Below the pieces are notes generated by a model. The model did no database searches and was not told the origin of the DNA. It saw only the letters and a program-made list of their open reading frames with translations. From Streptomyces kaniharaensis (GTDB lineage Bacteria; Actinomycetota; Actinomycetes; Streptomycetales; Streptomycetaceae), in assembly GCF_009569385.1 (NCBI RefSeq), contig NZ_WBOF01000001.1, forward strand, positions 5,371,501 to 5,435,500: DNA of 64,000 nucleotides. Direction: 5' to 3'. Of the stretch, positions 39,254 to 47,437 are shown in pieces. The position numbers and the translations under genes were made by a program. The number at the start of each line of letters is the position of its first letter. Within the stretch, counting starts at the first letter, position 1.

Positions 39254-42200
39254 GTGACCGAGCAGGGCATCGGACTTCGGGCGGGAACCGGCCCCGGCCG
39301 GGACGGGGACGGCGCCGCCCCACGGGTCAGGCTGCGCGACCGCGACGCGGAACTGCGCTCCGCCGTGACCTCCCTTGACAAGCTGTGCCGCGAATTCGCC
39401 GCCGGCGGCACCGAGATCGGCGAACTGCTCACCTTCTCCGGGCGCCCCGGCATCGGCAAGACCAGCCTCCTGCACGAGGTCCGCCGGATCGCCAAACTCC
39501 GCGACGGCGCAACCGTGTTGTTCGCGCGCGGCGGCGAGCAGCAGATCAAGGAGCCGTACCACGTACTGCGCCAGCTCCTCCAGCCCGCGCTCACCAGCCT
39601 CCAACCGGACGAGTTCCGCCAGGTCATGGGCACCTGGGAGGAGGTCGTCGGACCGGCCATGGGCCTCAAGCAGCCCAAGGCGGGCGCCCGCCGCCTCGAC
39701 CCGCAGGGCGTGCGCGACGGCCTGGACTACGTGCTCACCCAGCTCGCGCCACGCCGCGCCCCGATGGTGATGATCGTCGACGACCTGCACTGGGCCGACC
39801 TCGAATCCCTGTCCTGGCTCACCCAGTTCGCCGTCCGTGCCCGCGAACTGCCCGTCCTGCTGGTGCTCGCGTTCCGCGAGGACGAGAGCGACTGGCAGAC
39901 CGACGCCCGGCAGCACCACGGCGCCGTGCTCAAGCTCGCCACCCGCAAGCACGAGCTCAACCGGCTCTCCCTGGTGTCCATCACCGACATCATCCGCGCC
40001 GAACTCGGCGACAAGGCGGAGGACGCCTTCTGCTACGAGTTCTGGAGCGTCGTCAACGGCAACCCCTACGAGGCCGTCGCCCTGCTGGAGCAGGTCCGTG
40101 AGCAGGAGCTCGACCCGCTGGAGGAGAACTCCCGCCAGCTGCGCGAACTCGCCGTCGACGCCAACGGGATGACCCTCAAGAGCTGGCTCGACCGGCTCGG
40201 CGCCAGCACCCTGCGCTTCGCCTGGGCCTGCGCCATGCTCGGCACCGATATCCGGATCGACCTCGCCACCCGGATCTCCACCCAGAGCGCCGAGGGCGCC
40301 CGCGAGTCCATCAAGCAACTGCGCAAGCAGCGCGTCCTGACCCAGACCCCAAACGGGAACCTGGAGTTCGTCCACCCGCTGATCGCCAGCTCGATCTACA
40401 ACACCATGCCGGAGGCCACCCGCACCGGCATGCACGGTGTCGCCGCCGCCGAGATCGAGAACGCCGGACTCGGCCTGCTGGCCGCCTCCCGCCACCTGGT
40501 CGAGACCTTCTCGGGCGAGGGCGATGACCGTACCGTCCGCAAGCTCCGCAAGGCCGCCGCCGAACACCTGCTCATCGGTGCCCCCGAGGCCGCCCAACGC
40601 TGCCTGCACCGCGCCCTCAACGAGCCGCCCGCCGACGACATCCGCGCCGAGGTGCTGTACGAACTGGGCTGCTCCGCCCTGCTCACCGACCCGAGCGCCA
40701 CCGTCAACCAGCTGCAGCTCGCCCTCGACCCGGACGAGGGACCGCTGCGCCCCGAGCTGCGGGTCGACGCCACCTTCCGGCTCTCCGAAGTGCTCGCGCA
40801 CAGCGGCGAGATCCGCAAGGCCGCGCTGGTCTGCCAGGAGGAGGCCGCGGTGACCGGCGACCGGGACGGCAAACTCCGGCTCCAGGCCGCCTCGTTCATG
40901 TGGCACGCGTTCCGCAGGTCCGAGGAGGACGGCCCCGGGCGCTCCCGGCGGCTCGGCGAGCTGTGCGACGGCCTCACGGGCCGCGAGGCCGCCGACCGGG
41001 CCGTCCTCGCCATGCGCGCCTGGGACCTCACCCTGCGCGGCGCCCCCTCGGCCGACGCGCTGGCCTACGCGGACGACGTCCTGGAGGCCGGCCGCCTGCC
41101 CAAGGGCCTCGGCTGGACCGACAGCACCTGGGGCTTCGAACTCCCCTCGATGCTCGGCCTCACCTACACCTACAACGACCGCATCGCCCAGGCCGAGCGG
41201 CTGTTCGCGGACGCCATCATCCAGTTCGAGGTGGCCGGGTGGAGCGGAGCCCACCGGGGCTTCGCCTACTTCCTGATGGGCCTGGCCCGGTTCCGCCGCG
41301 GCCTGCTCGCCGAGGCCGAGGACTTCCTGCGCCGCGCCCTGCGGCTCTCCGAGCGGATCGGTTCCAAGCTGCCGCTCGCCTGGGACGCCGTCGGCGTGCT
41401 GGTGGACACCATGCTCGCCCGAGGCCGGGTCGACGAGGCCTGGGAGCTCGCCACCGGCTTCGGCTTCCAGCCGCCCTACCACGACACCGCGATGGTGCTG
41501 CCGGACGCACCCTCGCTGTACGGCAAGCTGCTGGTCGCCAAGCGGCGCTACGCGGGCGCGGCCGCCGCGCTCACCGAGGCCGGCGCCCAGCTGGAGGCTC
41601 GCGGCTGGCACAACACCGTCTGGGCGCCGTGGGCCGGCCACCTCGCCATCGCGATCGCCCAGGACGAGCCCGAGCGCGCCCGCGAGTACGCGCAGAAGGC
41701 CGTCCGGGACGCGCGCACCTTCGGCACCGCCTCGGCGATCGGCACCGCACTGCGTCTGCAGGCCCAGATCGAGGACGGCCAGCAGGCCGTCGAGCTGCTG
41801 GAACAGGCCGTGATGCACCTCGGCCAGTCCCCGGCCGGGTACGAGCACGCCGTCGCGCTGGTCGAGCTCGGGGCGGCGCTGCGCAGGGTCGGGCGGCTGG
41901 AGGACGCCCAGGAGTACCTGTACCAGGGCATCGAGCTGGCCCAGCACTGCTCGGCGGAGGGCCTGGTCGAGCAGGCGCGGCGGGAGCTGGCCAACTACGG
42001 CCTGCGGCCCAACCGGCTGGGGGACTTCCGGGAGACGCTCAGCCAGTCCGAGTGGGACGTCGCCAAGCTGGCCGTGCGGGGCGTACCGCCGCAGCGGATC
42101 GCGGAGGAGCTCGGGGTTCAGCTCAGCCTGGTCAACCGCCGGCTGGCCGCGGTGTACCGCAAGGCGGGCAGTGGCCCGGACGGCCTCGCCAGCGCGCTCG

Positions 42201-42265
42201 GCCTGCCCGGGCAGCAGCGGCAGGCCACCCGGCCAGGCCGCGAGACGGAGGACGGCGACGAGTAG
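39254..42265 (+). CDS. large ATP-binding LuxR-type (LAL-like) regulator
   Basis: A 1003-residue protein with an N-terminal AAA-type ATPase: Walker A GRPGIGKTS (63-71, K69) and Walker B MIVDDLHWAD (about 171-180). The middle is a long helical, TPR-like region (about 430-900), and a C-terminal LuxR-type helix-turn-helix lies at about 928-972 (WDVAKLAVRGVPPQRIAEEL and LSLVNRRLAAVYRKAG). This is the plan of LAL/MalT-type activators, which read an inducer and need ATP. GTG 39254 has GGAG 6-8 nt upstream. Lying divergent from the terpene synthase and before the sugar locus, its target could be either; neither is proven. Confidence 0.85.
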   Translation: MTEQGIGLRAGTGPGRDGDGAAPRVRLRDRDAELRSAVTSLDKLCREFAAGGTEIGELLTFSGRPGIGKTSLLHEVRRIAKLRDGATVLFARGGEQQIKEPYHVLRQLLQPALTSLQPDEFRQVMGTWEEVVGPAMGLKQPKAGARRLDPQGVRDGLDYVLTQLAPRRAPMVMIVDDLHWADLESLSWLTQFAVRARELPVLLVLAFREDESDWQTDARQHHGAVLKLATRKHELNRLSLVSITDIIRAELGDKAEDAFCYEFWSVVNGNPYEAVALLEQVREQELDPLEENSRQLRELAVDANGMTLKSWLDRLGASTLRFAWACAMLGTDIRIDLATRISTQSAEGARESIKQLRKQRVLTQTPNGNLEFVHPLIASSIYNTMPEATRTGMHGVAAAEIENAGLGLLAASRHLVETFSGEGDDRTVRKLRKAAAEHLLIGAPEAAQRCLHRALNEPPADDIRAEVLYELGCSALLTDPSATVNQLQLALDPDEGPLRPELRVDATFRLSEVLAHSGEIRKAALVCQEEAAVTGDRDGKLRLQAASFMWHAFRRSEEDGPGRSRRLGELCDGLTGREAADRAVLAMRAWDLTLRGAPSADALAYADDVLEAGRLPKGLGWTDSTWGFELPSMLGLTYTYNDRIAQAERLFADAIIQFEVAGWSGAHRGFAYFLMGLARFRRGLLAEAEDFLRRALRLSERIGSKLPLAWDAVGVLVDTMLARGRVDEAWELATGFGFQPPYHDTAMVLPDAPSLYGKLLVAKRRYAGAAAALTEAGAQLEARGWHNTVWAPWAGHLAIAIAQDEPERAREYAQKAVRDARTFGTASAIGTALRLQAQIEDGQQAVELLEQAVMHLGQSPAGYEHAVALVELGAALRRVGRLEDAQEYLYQGIELAQHCSAEGLVEQARRELANYGLRPNRLGDFRETLSQSEWDVAKLAVRGVPPQRIAEELGVQLSLVNRRLAAVYRKAGSGPDGLASALGLPGQQRQATRPGRETEDGDE

Positions 42266-42494
42266 CCGCCGCCCGGCGAGCGCGCTGCCGGAAGTGGCGG
42301 GGTTTCGTTCGGCGCGACGGCCGTTGTGCGTGCCCGGCGGACTGTGGTGCGCAGGCGGCGCGCGGGGGCTCGGGAGCGCCCCCGCGGCCGTCGCCGTCGT
42401 TAGGCTGACGGACATGGGGGCCGCCGCGGCGGACCCGGACGGACCGGAACGGGGGCGACCACGGCAAGCCGTGGCCGCCAGTGAGGAGCAGGGC

Positions 42495-43559
42495 ATGGCG
42501 ACCCAGGCCACCAGCGTGCGCCACCAACCCCTCGAAGCCTCCGGCGCGGGTGCGGCGATCGAACGCTGGACGCTCACCGCAGGCCCGTACGAGGCGAGCG
42601 TGCTCACCCTCGGCGCCACCCTGCACACCCTGACCGCGCCCGACCGCTCCGGGCGCCCCGCCCAACTCCTGCTCACCACCGACCAGCTGGCCCAGATCCT
42701 CGGCCCCGCCCGGCACTACGGCACCGTGATCGGCCGGTTCGCCAACCGGATCGACGGCTCCAAGGTGACCATCGACGGGGAGGAGTACCGGCTCGCCCCG
42801 ACCGGCGGCGGCATGACCCTCCACGGCGGGCCGGACGGCTTCTCCCACCGAATGTGGCAGGCCGAGGCGGCCGACGGCGGCGTGCGGCTGCTTCTGCACA
42901 GCCCGGACGGCGACCAGGGCTTCCCCGGCACGCTGGACGTCACCGTCACCTACACCCTGGACCCGGCCGGGGACCTCACGATCGCCTACCGCGCCGTCAC
43001 CAACAAGCCGACCCTCGTCAACCTCACCAACCACGCGTACTTCAACCTCGCGGGCGAAGGCAGCGGCGACGTCCTCGGCCACCTGCTCACCCTCGACGCC
43101 GACGCGTACACCCCGGCCGACGAGCGGCAGATCCCGAACGGGCGGACCGAGCCGGTGGCCGGCACGCCGTTCGACTTCACCTCGGCCACGCCCATCGGCA
43201 AGGCGGTGCACGACGCCCACCCGCAGCTGGCCGGGCCCGGCGGCTACGACCACAACTGGGTGCTGCACCCGCGCCCGGCCGACGGCACCCCGGCCCGGGC
43301 GGCGCTGCTGGAGGAACCGGTCAGCGGCCGCACCCTGGAGGTGCTGACCACCGAGCCCGGCATCCAGGTCTACACCGCCAACAAGTTCCAGGGCGCGGTC
43401 ACCGGCGTGAGGGGCGTGCCGTACGGGCCGTTCGCCGGTATCGCGCTGGAGACCCAGCACTTCCCTGACTCCCCGAACCACCCGGACTTCCCCAGCACCG
43501 TGCTGCGGCCGGGGGAGGAGTTCCGTTCGGTGACCGTGCTGCGGATGGGGACCAACTAG
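42495..43559 (+). CDS. galM: aldose 1-epimerase
   Basis: A 354-residue galactose mutarotase-like protein. Catalytic His is in NLTNHAYFNL, Glu in ALETQHFPDSPNHPDFP, and the NRIDGSKVTIDG region matches GalM. It interconverts alpha and beta anomers of glucose/galactose. ATG 42495 has GAGGAG upstream. ATG 42414 (27 codons longer) also lies 7 nt after a TAGGCT -10-like box and could be a leaderless start, but adds non-family sequence. It precedes the maltose transport genes and may process glucose released by the alpha-glucosidase (inference). Confidence 0.88.
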   Translation: MATQATSVRHQPLEASGAGAAIERWTLTAGPYEASVLTLGATLHTLTAPDRSGRPAQLLLTTDQLAQILGPARHYGTVIGRFANRIDGSKVTIDGEEYRLAPTGGGMTLHGGPDGFSHRMWQAEAADGGVRLLLHSPDGDQGFPGTLDVTVTYTLDPAGDLTIAYRAVTNKPTLVNLTNHAYFNLAGEGSGDVLGHLLTLDADAYTPADERQIPNGRTEPVAGTPFDFTSATPIGKAVHDAHPQLAGPGGYDHNWVLHPRPADGTPARAALLEEPVSGRTLEVLTTEPGIQVYTANKFQGAVTGVRGVPYGPFAGIALETQHFPDSPNHPDFPSTVLRPGEEFRSVTVLRMGTN

Positions 43560-43645
43560 GTCCCGAGCCGGGACGCGGCCCGCGGTACGCCCGGCGGCCC
43601 GTTCCGAGCCGCGCAGCAGCGACAGTGCTCCTTCGGCGGCTCCGA

Positions 43646-43675
43646 GGCGCTTGCAGCCAGTCCGCTGCAAGCGCC
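43646..43675. promoter_or_regulatory. CTTGCAG palindrome after galM (terminator or MalR site)
   Basis: Perfect 11-bp arms GGCGCTTGCAG / CTGCAAGCGCC around 8 nt, followed by TTTCG. It can end galM transcription and also contains the CTTGCAG word described for MalR sites, so it may be a distal operator for malE. Confidence 0.6.
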
Positions 43676-43805
43676 TTTCGACCACGCACGGTGGTGTTCC
43701 AGGCCACAGACCGCCGGAGAGAAACAGGCAAACCCGGGCATTGCCGGCCACTGTCGACTACCGAGCGGCTACGTCCAGGACACGTGGCTGTAACGATCGG
43801 CATTT

Positions 43806-43826
43806 CTTGCAGAAACTTTCTGCAAG
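43806..43826. promoter_or_regulatory. MalR-type operator upstream of malE
   Basis: Perfect palindrome with arms CTTGCAGAAA and TTTCTGCAAG around one C, 136 nt before malE. CTTGCAG is the half-site I recall for streptomycete MalR. A LacI/MalR gene follows aglA in this locus. Confidence 0.75.
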
Positions 43827-43962
43827 GGCTTTCCGCGATGATTGCGCCGCTGTTAACTTCCTTCCCAAGCCCGACGGCAGCGAAGGTGCAGTCGGCACGA
43901 GGCAGCCATTATGCGCCTGTCTCCGAACATCTCGGGCACCCCCACCCTCCCAAGGAGTTCTC

Positions 43963-45240
43963 ATGCGGCGTGGCATCGCGGCCTCTGCCCTCGTTGTGGC
44001 CCTCGCGGTCTCGATGGCTGCCTGTGGCAGCAGCGGCTCCAGCTCGGACGGCAAGGCCGACGGGCCGGTCACCCTCACCTACTGGGACACGTCGAACGCC
44101 ACCAACGAGGCGCCGAACTACCAGGAACTCGTGAAGAAGTTCGAGGCTGCCAACCCGAACATCAAGGTCAACTTCGTCAACGTCCCGTTCGACCAGGCGC
44201 AGAACAAGCTGCAGACCGCCATGGGAGCCAAGGGCGCTCCGGACGCCTTCCGCTCCGAGGTCGGCTGGACCGCCGCCTTCGCCAAGGCCGGCTACCTGGA
44301 GCCGCTGGACGGCACCCCCGCCGCCGCCGACACCTCCGCCTTCCAGCCCAGCCTGCTCCAGCAGGCCAAGTACGACGGCAAGCTCTACGGCGTCCCGCTG
44401 GTCACCGACACCCTCGGCCTGCTCTACAACAAGGAGCTGTTCACCAAGGCCGGGATCACCGACGCCCCCAAGACCTGGGATGAGCTGAAGACCGACGCCG
44501 CCGCAATCAAGGACAAGGCCGGCGTGGACGGCTTCTGGTTGAAGGCCGCCGACGGCTACTACGCGATGCCGTTCCTGTTCGGCGAGGGCACCGACACCGT
44601 CGACGCCGCGGGCAAGAAGATCACCATCACCTCGCCCGAGGCCGCCAAGGGCATCGAGACCTACAAGTCGATGTTCACCTCGCCCGGCATGGCCAAGGCC
44701 GACGTCACCACCGACGCCTACGCGCACATGATGGACGCCTTCAACAGCGGCAAGGTCGCGGCCATCATCCAGGGCCCCTGGGAGATCACCAACATCTACA
44801 AGGGCTCCGCGTTCGCGGACAAGAAGAACCTCGGCATCGCCGCCGTTCCGGCCGGCTCCAGCGGCAAGGCCGGCGCCCCCACCGGCGGCCACAACATCTC
44901 CGTCTACGCCGGCGCCGACGCCGCCCACAAGGCCGCCGCGGAGAAGTTCGCCGCCTTCATGACCTCGGCCGAGAGCCAGGCGTTCATCGCGCAGAAGAAC
45001 TCCACCCTGCCGACCCGCTCCGACGCCTTCACCCCCGACGTCAAGGCCGACCCGGGCATCGCCGGCTTCCAGGCCGTGCTGCCCAGCGCCAAGCCGCGCC
45101 CCGAACTGCCGGAGTACAGCTCGCTGTTCGCCTCGCTCGGCACGAACCTCGGCAAGGCCGTCCAGGGCACCAGCACCCAGGACGCGCTGAACACCGTTGC
45201 CACGGACTACGCCAAGCTCCTCCCCGGCTTCGCCAAGTAG
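43963..45240 (+). CDS. malE: maltose/maltodextrin ABC transporter binding lipoprotein
   Basis: A 425-residue extracellular solute-binding protein of the MalE cluster. The N-terminus is a lipoprotein signal with lipobox SMAAC (Cys21), followed by a Ser/Gly linker and the family sequence PVTLTYWDTSNATNEAPNY. Mature protein sits on the outer face of the membrane and delivers maltose/maltodextrins to MalFG. ATG 43963 has AAGGAG 5 nt upstream. Order and neighbours (permeases, alpha-glucosidase, LacI) match the known streptomycete mal locus. A hairpin and a heptad element follow the stop. Confidence 0.9.
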   Translation: MRRGIAASALVVALAVSMAACGSSGSSSDGKADGPVTLTYWDTSNATNEAPNYQELVKKFEAANPNIKVNFVNVPFDQAQNKLQTAMGAKGAPDAFRSEVGWTAAFAKAGYLEPLDGTPAAADTSAFQPSLLQQAKYDGKLYGVPLVTDTLGLLYNKELFTKAGITDAPKTWDELKTDAAAIKDKAGVDGFWLKAADGYYAMPFLFGEGTDTVDAAGKKITITSPEAAKGIETYKSMFTSPGMAKADVTTDAYAHMMDAFNSGKVAAIIQGPWEITNIYKGSAFADKKNLGIAAVPAGSSGKAGAPTGGHNISVYAGADAAHKAAAEKFAAFMTSAESQAFIAQKNSTLPTRSDAFTPDVKADPGIAGFQAVLPSAKPRPELPEYSSLFASLGTNLGKAVQGTSTQDALNTVATDYAKLLPGFAK

Positions 45241-45256
45241 TCCCCAGCCGCCCGGC

Positions 45257-45275
45257 CCGCCACCTCGGGTGGCGG
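45257..45275 (+). terminator. hairpin between malE and malF
   Basis: Arms CCGCCACC and GGTGGCGG around a 3-nt loop, 16 nt after malE. Such stem-loops after binding-protein genes commonly lower read-through into, or stabilise message upstream of, the permease genes. Confidence 0.6.
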
Positions 45276-45362
45276 ATGGCAGCGGACGGATGACAGCGAA
45301 CAGATGACAGATTTCATCATCTGTTCACTGTCGTCTGTCATCCGTCACCTGTCATCCGTCAC
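45276..45362. repeat. heptad inverted-repeat element, copy 2
   Basis: Five left heptads of the NNNACAG type, some with substitutions (45276-45310), the centre ATTTCATCAT (45311-45320) and six right heptads CTGTNNN/CCGTNNN (45321-45362). The inner stem pairs GAACAGATGA with TCATCTGTTC and continues imperfectly to about 23 bp. It lies inside the mal operon between malE and malF. Confidence 0.9.
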
Positions 45363-45423
45363 CCCGGCGGGCCCGGCGGCCGGACCCGCTTCCCCCGAGA
45401 ATTCCCCGAGAAGGTGTGAATCG

Positions 45424-46425
45424 ATGTCAGTCGCCGTGCAGGGCGCCACCGGCAAGGGCAGCCGGGAGCGCGAATCGCGTCCGGGCCTGGTGGAACGCGT
45501 CAAGCGCTCCTACGCCAAGCACTGGTACGCCTACGCGATGATCGCCCCGGTCGTGCTGGTGCTCGGCGTGCTGGTGCTCTACCCGCTCGTCGAGGGCATC
45601 TGGCTCACCCTGACCAACGCCAACAGCCTCAACTCCGCCCGGACCATCGGCGTCAACCACATCCCGGCCAGCTACAAGTTCGTCGGCTTCGACAACTACG
45701 CCGACATCCTGTGGGGCCCGGGCTCGTACGACCGCTTCTGGTCGCACTTCGTGTGGACCATCGCATGGACCGTGATCTGCGTCGTCCTGCACTACACCCT
45801 CGGCCTCGGCCTCGCCCTGCTGCTCAACAAGAAGCTGCGCGGACGCGCCGTCTACCGGATGGTGCTCATCCTGCCCTGGGCCGTGCCGACCTTCGTCACC
45901 GTCTTCTCCTGGCGCCTGATGCTCTCCGACGGCGGCGCCGTCAACGGCCTGCTCTCCTTCCTCCACCTGCCCGAGCCCGGCTGGCTCACCGACCCGTGGG
46001 CGCAGAAGGCCGCCGCGATCCTGGTCAACACCTGGGTCGGCGTGCCGTTCATGATGATCTCGCTGCTCGGCGGCCTCCAGTCCATCCCGGCCGAGCTGTA
46101 CGAGGCCGCCGAGATGGACGGTGCCACCCCCTGGCAGCGCTTCCGGTACGTCACCCTGCCCGGGCTGCGCACCGTCTCCTCCACCGTGGTGCTGCTCGGC
46201 GTGATCTGGACCTTCAACCAGTTCGGCGTCATCTTCCTGCTGTTCGGCACCGGCGCGCCCGACGCGCAGATCCTGGTCACCTGGGCCTACAAGCTCGGCT
46301 TCGGCCAACAGCCCCGCGACTACGCGCAGTCGGCCGCGTACGGCGTGATCCTGCTGTCCATCCTGATCGTCTTCACCGCCTTCTACCGGCGCTGGCTCGC
46401 CCGCAACGAGCAGGCCAACGGCTGA
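45424..46425 (+). CDS. malF: maltose ABC transporter permease MalF
   Basis: A 333-residue permease with about six transmembrane segments from residue 35 on. The EAA loop that docks the ATPase is EAAEMDGATPWQRFRYVTLP near residue 220. No ATPase gene is in the operon; streptomycete sugar transporters usually share the MsiK ATPase encoded elsewhere (established for related systems). ATG 45424 is preceded by AAGGTG; longer readings run back into the heptad element. Confidence 0.9.
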   Translation: MSVAVQGATGKGSRERESRPGLVERVKRSYAKHWYAYAMIAPVVLVLGVLVLYPLVEGIWLTLTNANSLNSARTIGVNHIPASYKFVGFDNYADILWGPGSYDRFWSHFVWTIAWTVICVVLHYTLGLGLALLLNKKLRGRAVYRMVLILPWAVPTFVTVFSWRLMLSDGGAVNGLLSFLHLPEPGWLTDPWAQKAAAILVNTWVGVPFMMISLLGGLQSIPAELYEAAEMDGATPWQRFRYVTLPGLRTVSSTVVLLGVIWTFNQFGVIFLLFGTGAPDAQILVTWAYKLGFGQQPRDYAQSAAYGVILLSILIVFTAFYRRWLARNEQANG

Positions 46426-46465
46426 GGCCGCGGACCCAGTTGACCCACGAAGGCAGGTAATCCCG

Positions 46466-47371
46466 ATGAGCACCACCACCGAACGCCCCGCCGCGGCCGC
46501 AGCCGTGGCCCCCGCCGCCCGGCCCGCCAAGGTCCGCCCCCGCGGCGAGAGCGGCCCGCTGGCCAAGGCGCTGTCGCACGGCGCCCTGATCCTGGCCAGC
46601 CTGATCGCGCTGTTCCCGGTCGTGTGGATCCTCTACATCTCGCTCGGCCCGGACAAGACCGACTACCTCCACCCCGGCGGGATCCTCGGCAAGATCACGC
46701 TGGCGAACTACCAGCACGTGCTGTCCGACACCGGCTTCTTCACCTGGTTCGGCAACGCCTTCCTGGTCTCCGGCATCACCACGGTGTTCGGCGTCATGCT
46801 CGCCGCCACCACCGGCTACGCCGTCTCCCGGATGAAGTTCCCCGGGCACAAGCCGCTGATGTGGTCGCTGCTGGTCACCCAGATGTTCCCGATCGCGGTG
46901 CTGATCGTGCCGATGTACACGATGCTCTCCGAACTCGGCCTGCTGGACAGCTACACCGGCCTGATCCTGGTCTACTCGACCACCACCGTGCCGTACTGCG
47001 GCTGGCTGCTCAAGGGCTACTTCGACACCATCCCGGTGGAGATCGACGAGGCCGGCCGGGTCGACGGACTCAGCCCGTTCGGTACCTTCTGGCGGCTGGT
47101 CCTGCCGCTGGCCCGTCCGGGCCTGGCGGTGGCCGCGTTCTACTCCTTCCTCACCTACTGGGCCGAGGTGCCCTTCGCCTCCACCTTCATGCTCAGCTCC
47201 GACAAGTACACGCTGGCCGTCGGCCTGCAGACCTTCGTCAGCGAGCACGATTCCCAGTGGAACCTGATGGCCGCGACCGCCGTACTGATCGCGATCCCGT
47301 CCGCGGCCTTCTTCTACCTGGTGCAGCGACACCTGGTCACCGGCCTGACCGCCGGCGCCTCCAAGTCGTAA
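46466..47371 (+). CDS. malG: maltose ABC transporter permease MalG
   Basis: A 301-residue permease with six transmembrane segments after a Pro/Ala-rich cytoplasmic start. The EAA-type loop is EIDEAGRVDGLSPFGTFWRL near residue 195. It forms the channel with MalF. ATG 46466 lies 40 nt after the malF stop, with a weak GGCAGG upstream. Confidence 0.9.
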   Translation: MSTTTERPAAAAAVAPAARPAKVRPRGESGPLAKALSHGALILASLIALFPVVWILYISLGPDKTDYLHPGGILGKITLANYQHVLSDTGFFTWFGNAFLVSGITTVFGVMLAATTGYAVSRMKFPGHKPLMWSLLVTQMFPIAVLIVPMYTMLSELGLLDSYTGLILVYSTTTVPYCGWLLKGYFDTIPVEIDEAGRVDGLSPFGTFWRLVLPLARPGLAVAAFYSFLTYWAEVPFASTFMLSSDKYTLAVGLQTFVSEHDSQWNLMAATAVLIAIPSAAFFYLVQRHLVTGLTAGASKS

Positions 47372-47437
47372 CGCCCCCGCGCTTCCCGCTCTCCGGCGCT
47401 CCCGCAGCGCTCCTCTAGTCCCCGAGGGATACCGTCC

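Noticed and set aside
39116..42679. Minus-strand open frame of 1187 codons opposite the large regulator
   Set aside because: No recognisable domain, repetitive Leu/Gly/Ala/Glu composition, and complete motifs on the plus strand.
45276..45362. Heptad element as a CRISPR array or simple microsatellite
   Set aside because: Repeat units are 7 bp with a fixed inverted centre and no spacers; an array of identical repeats with unique spacers is absent.
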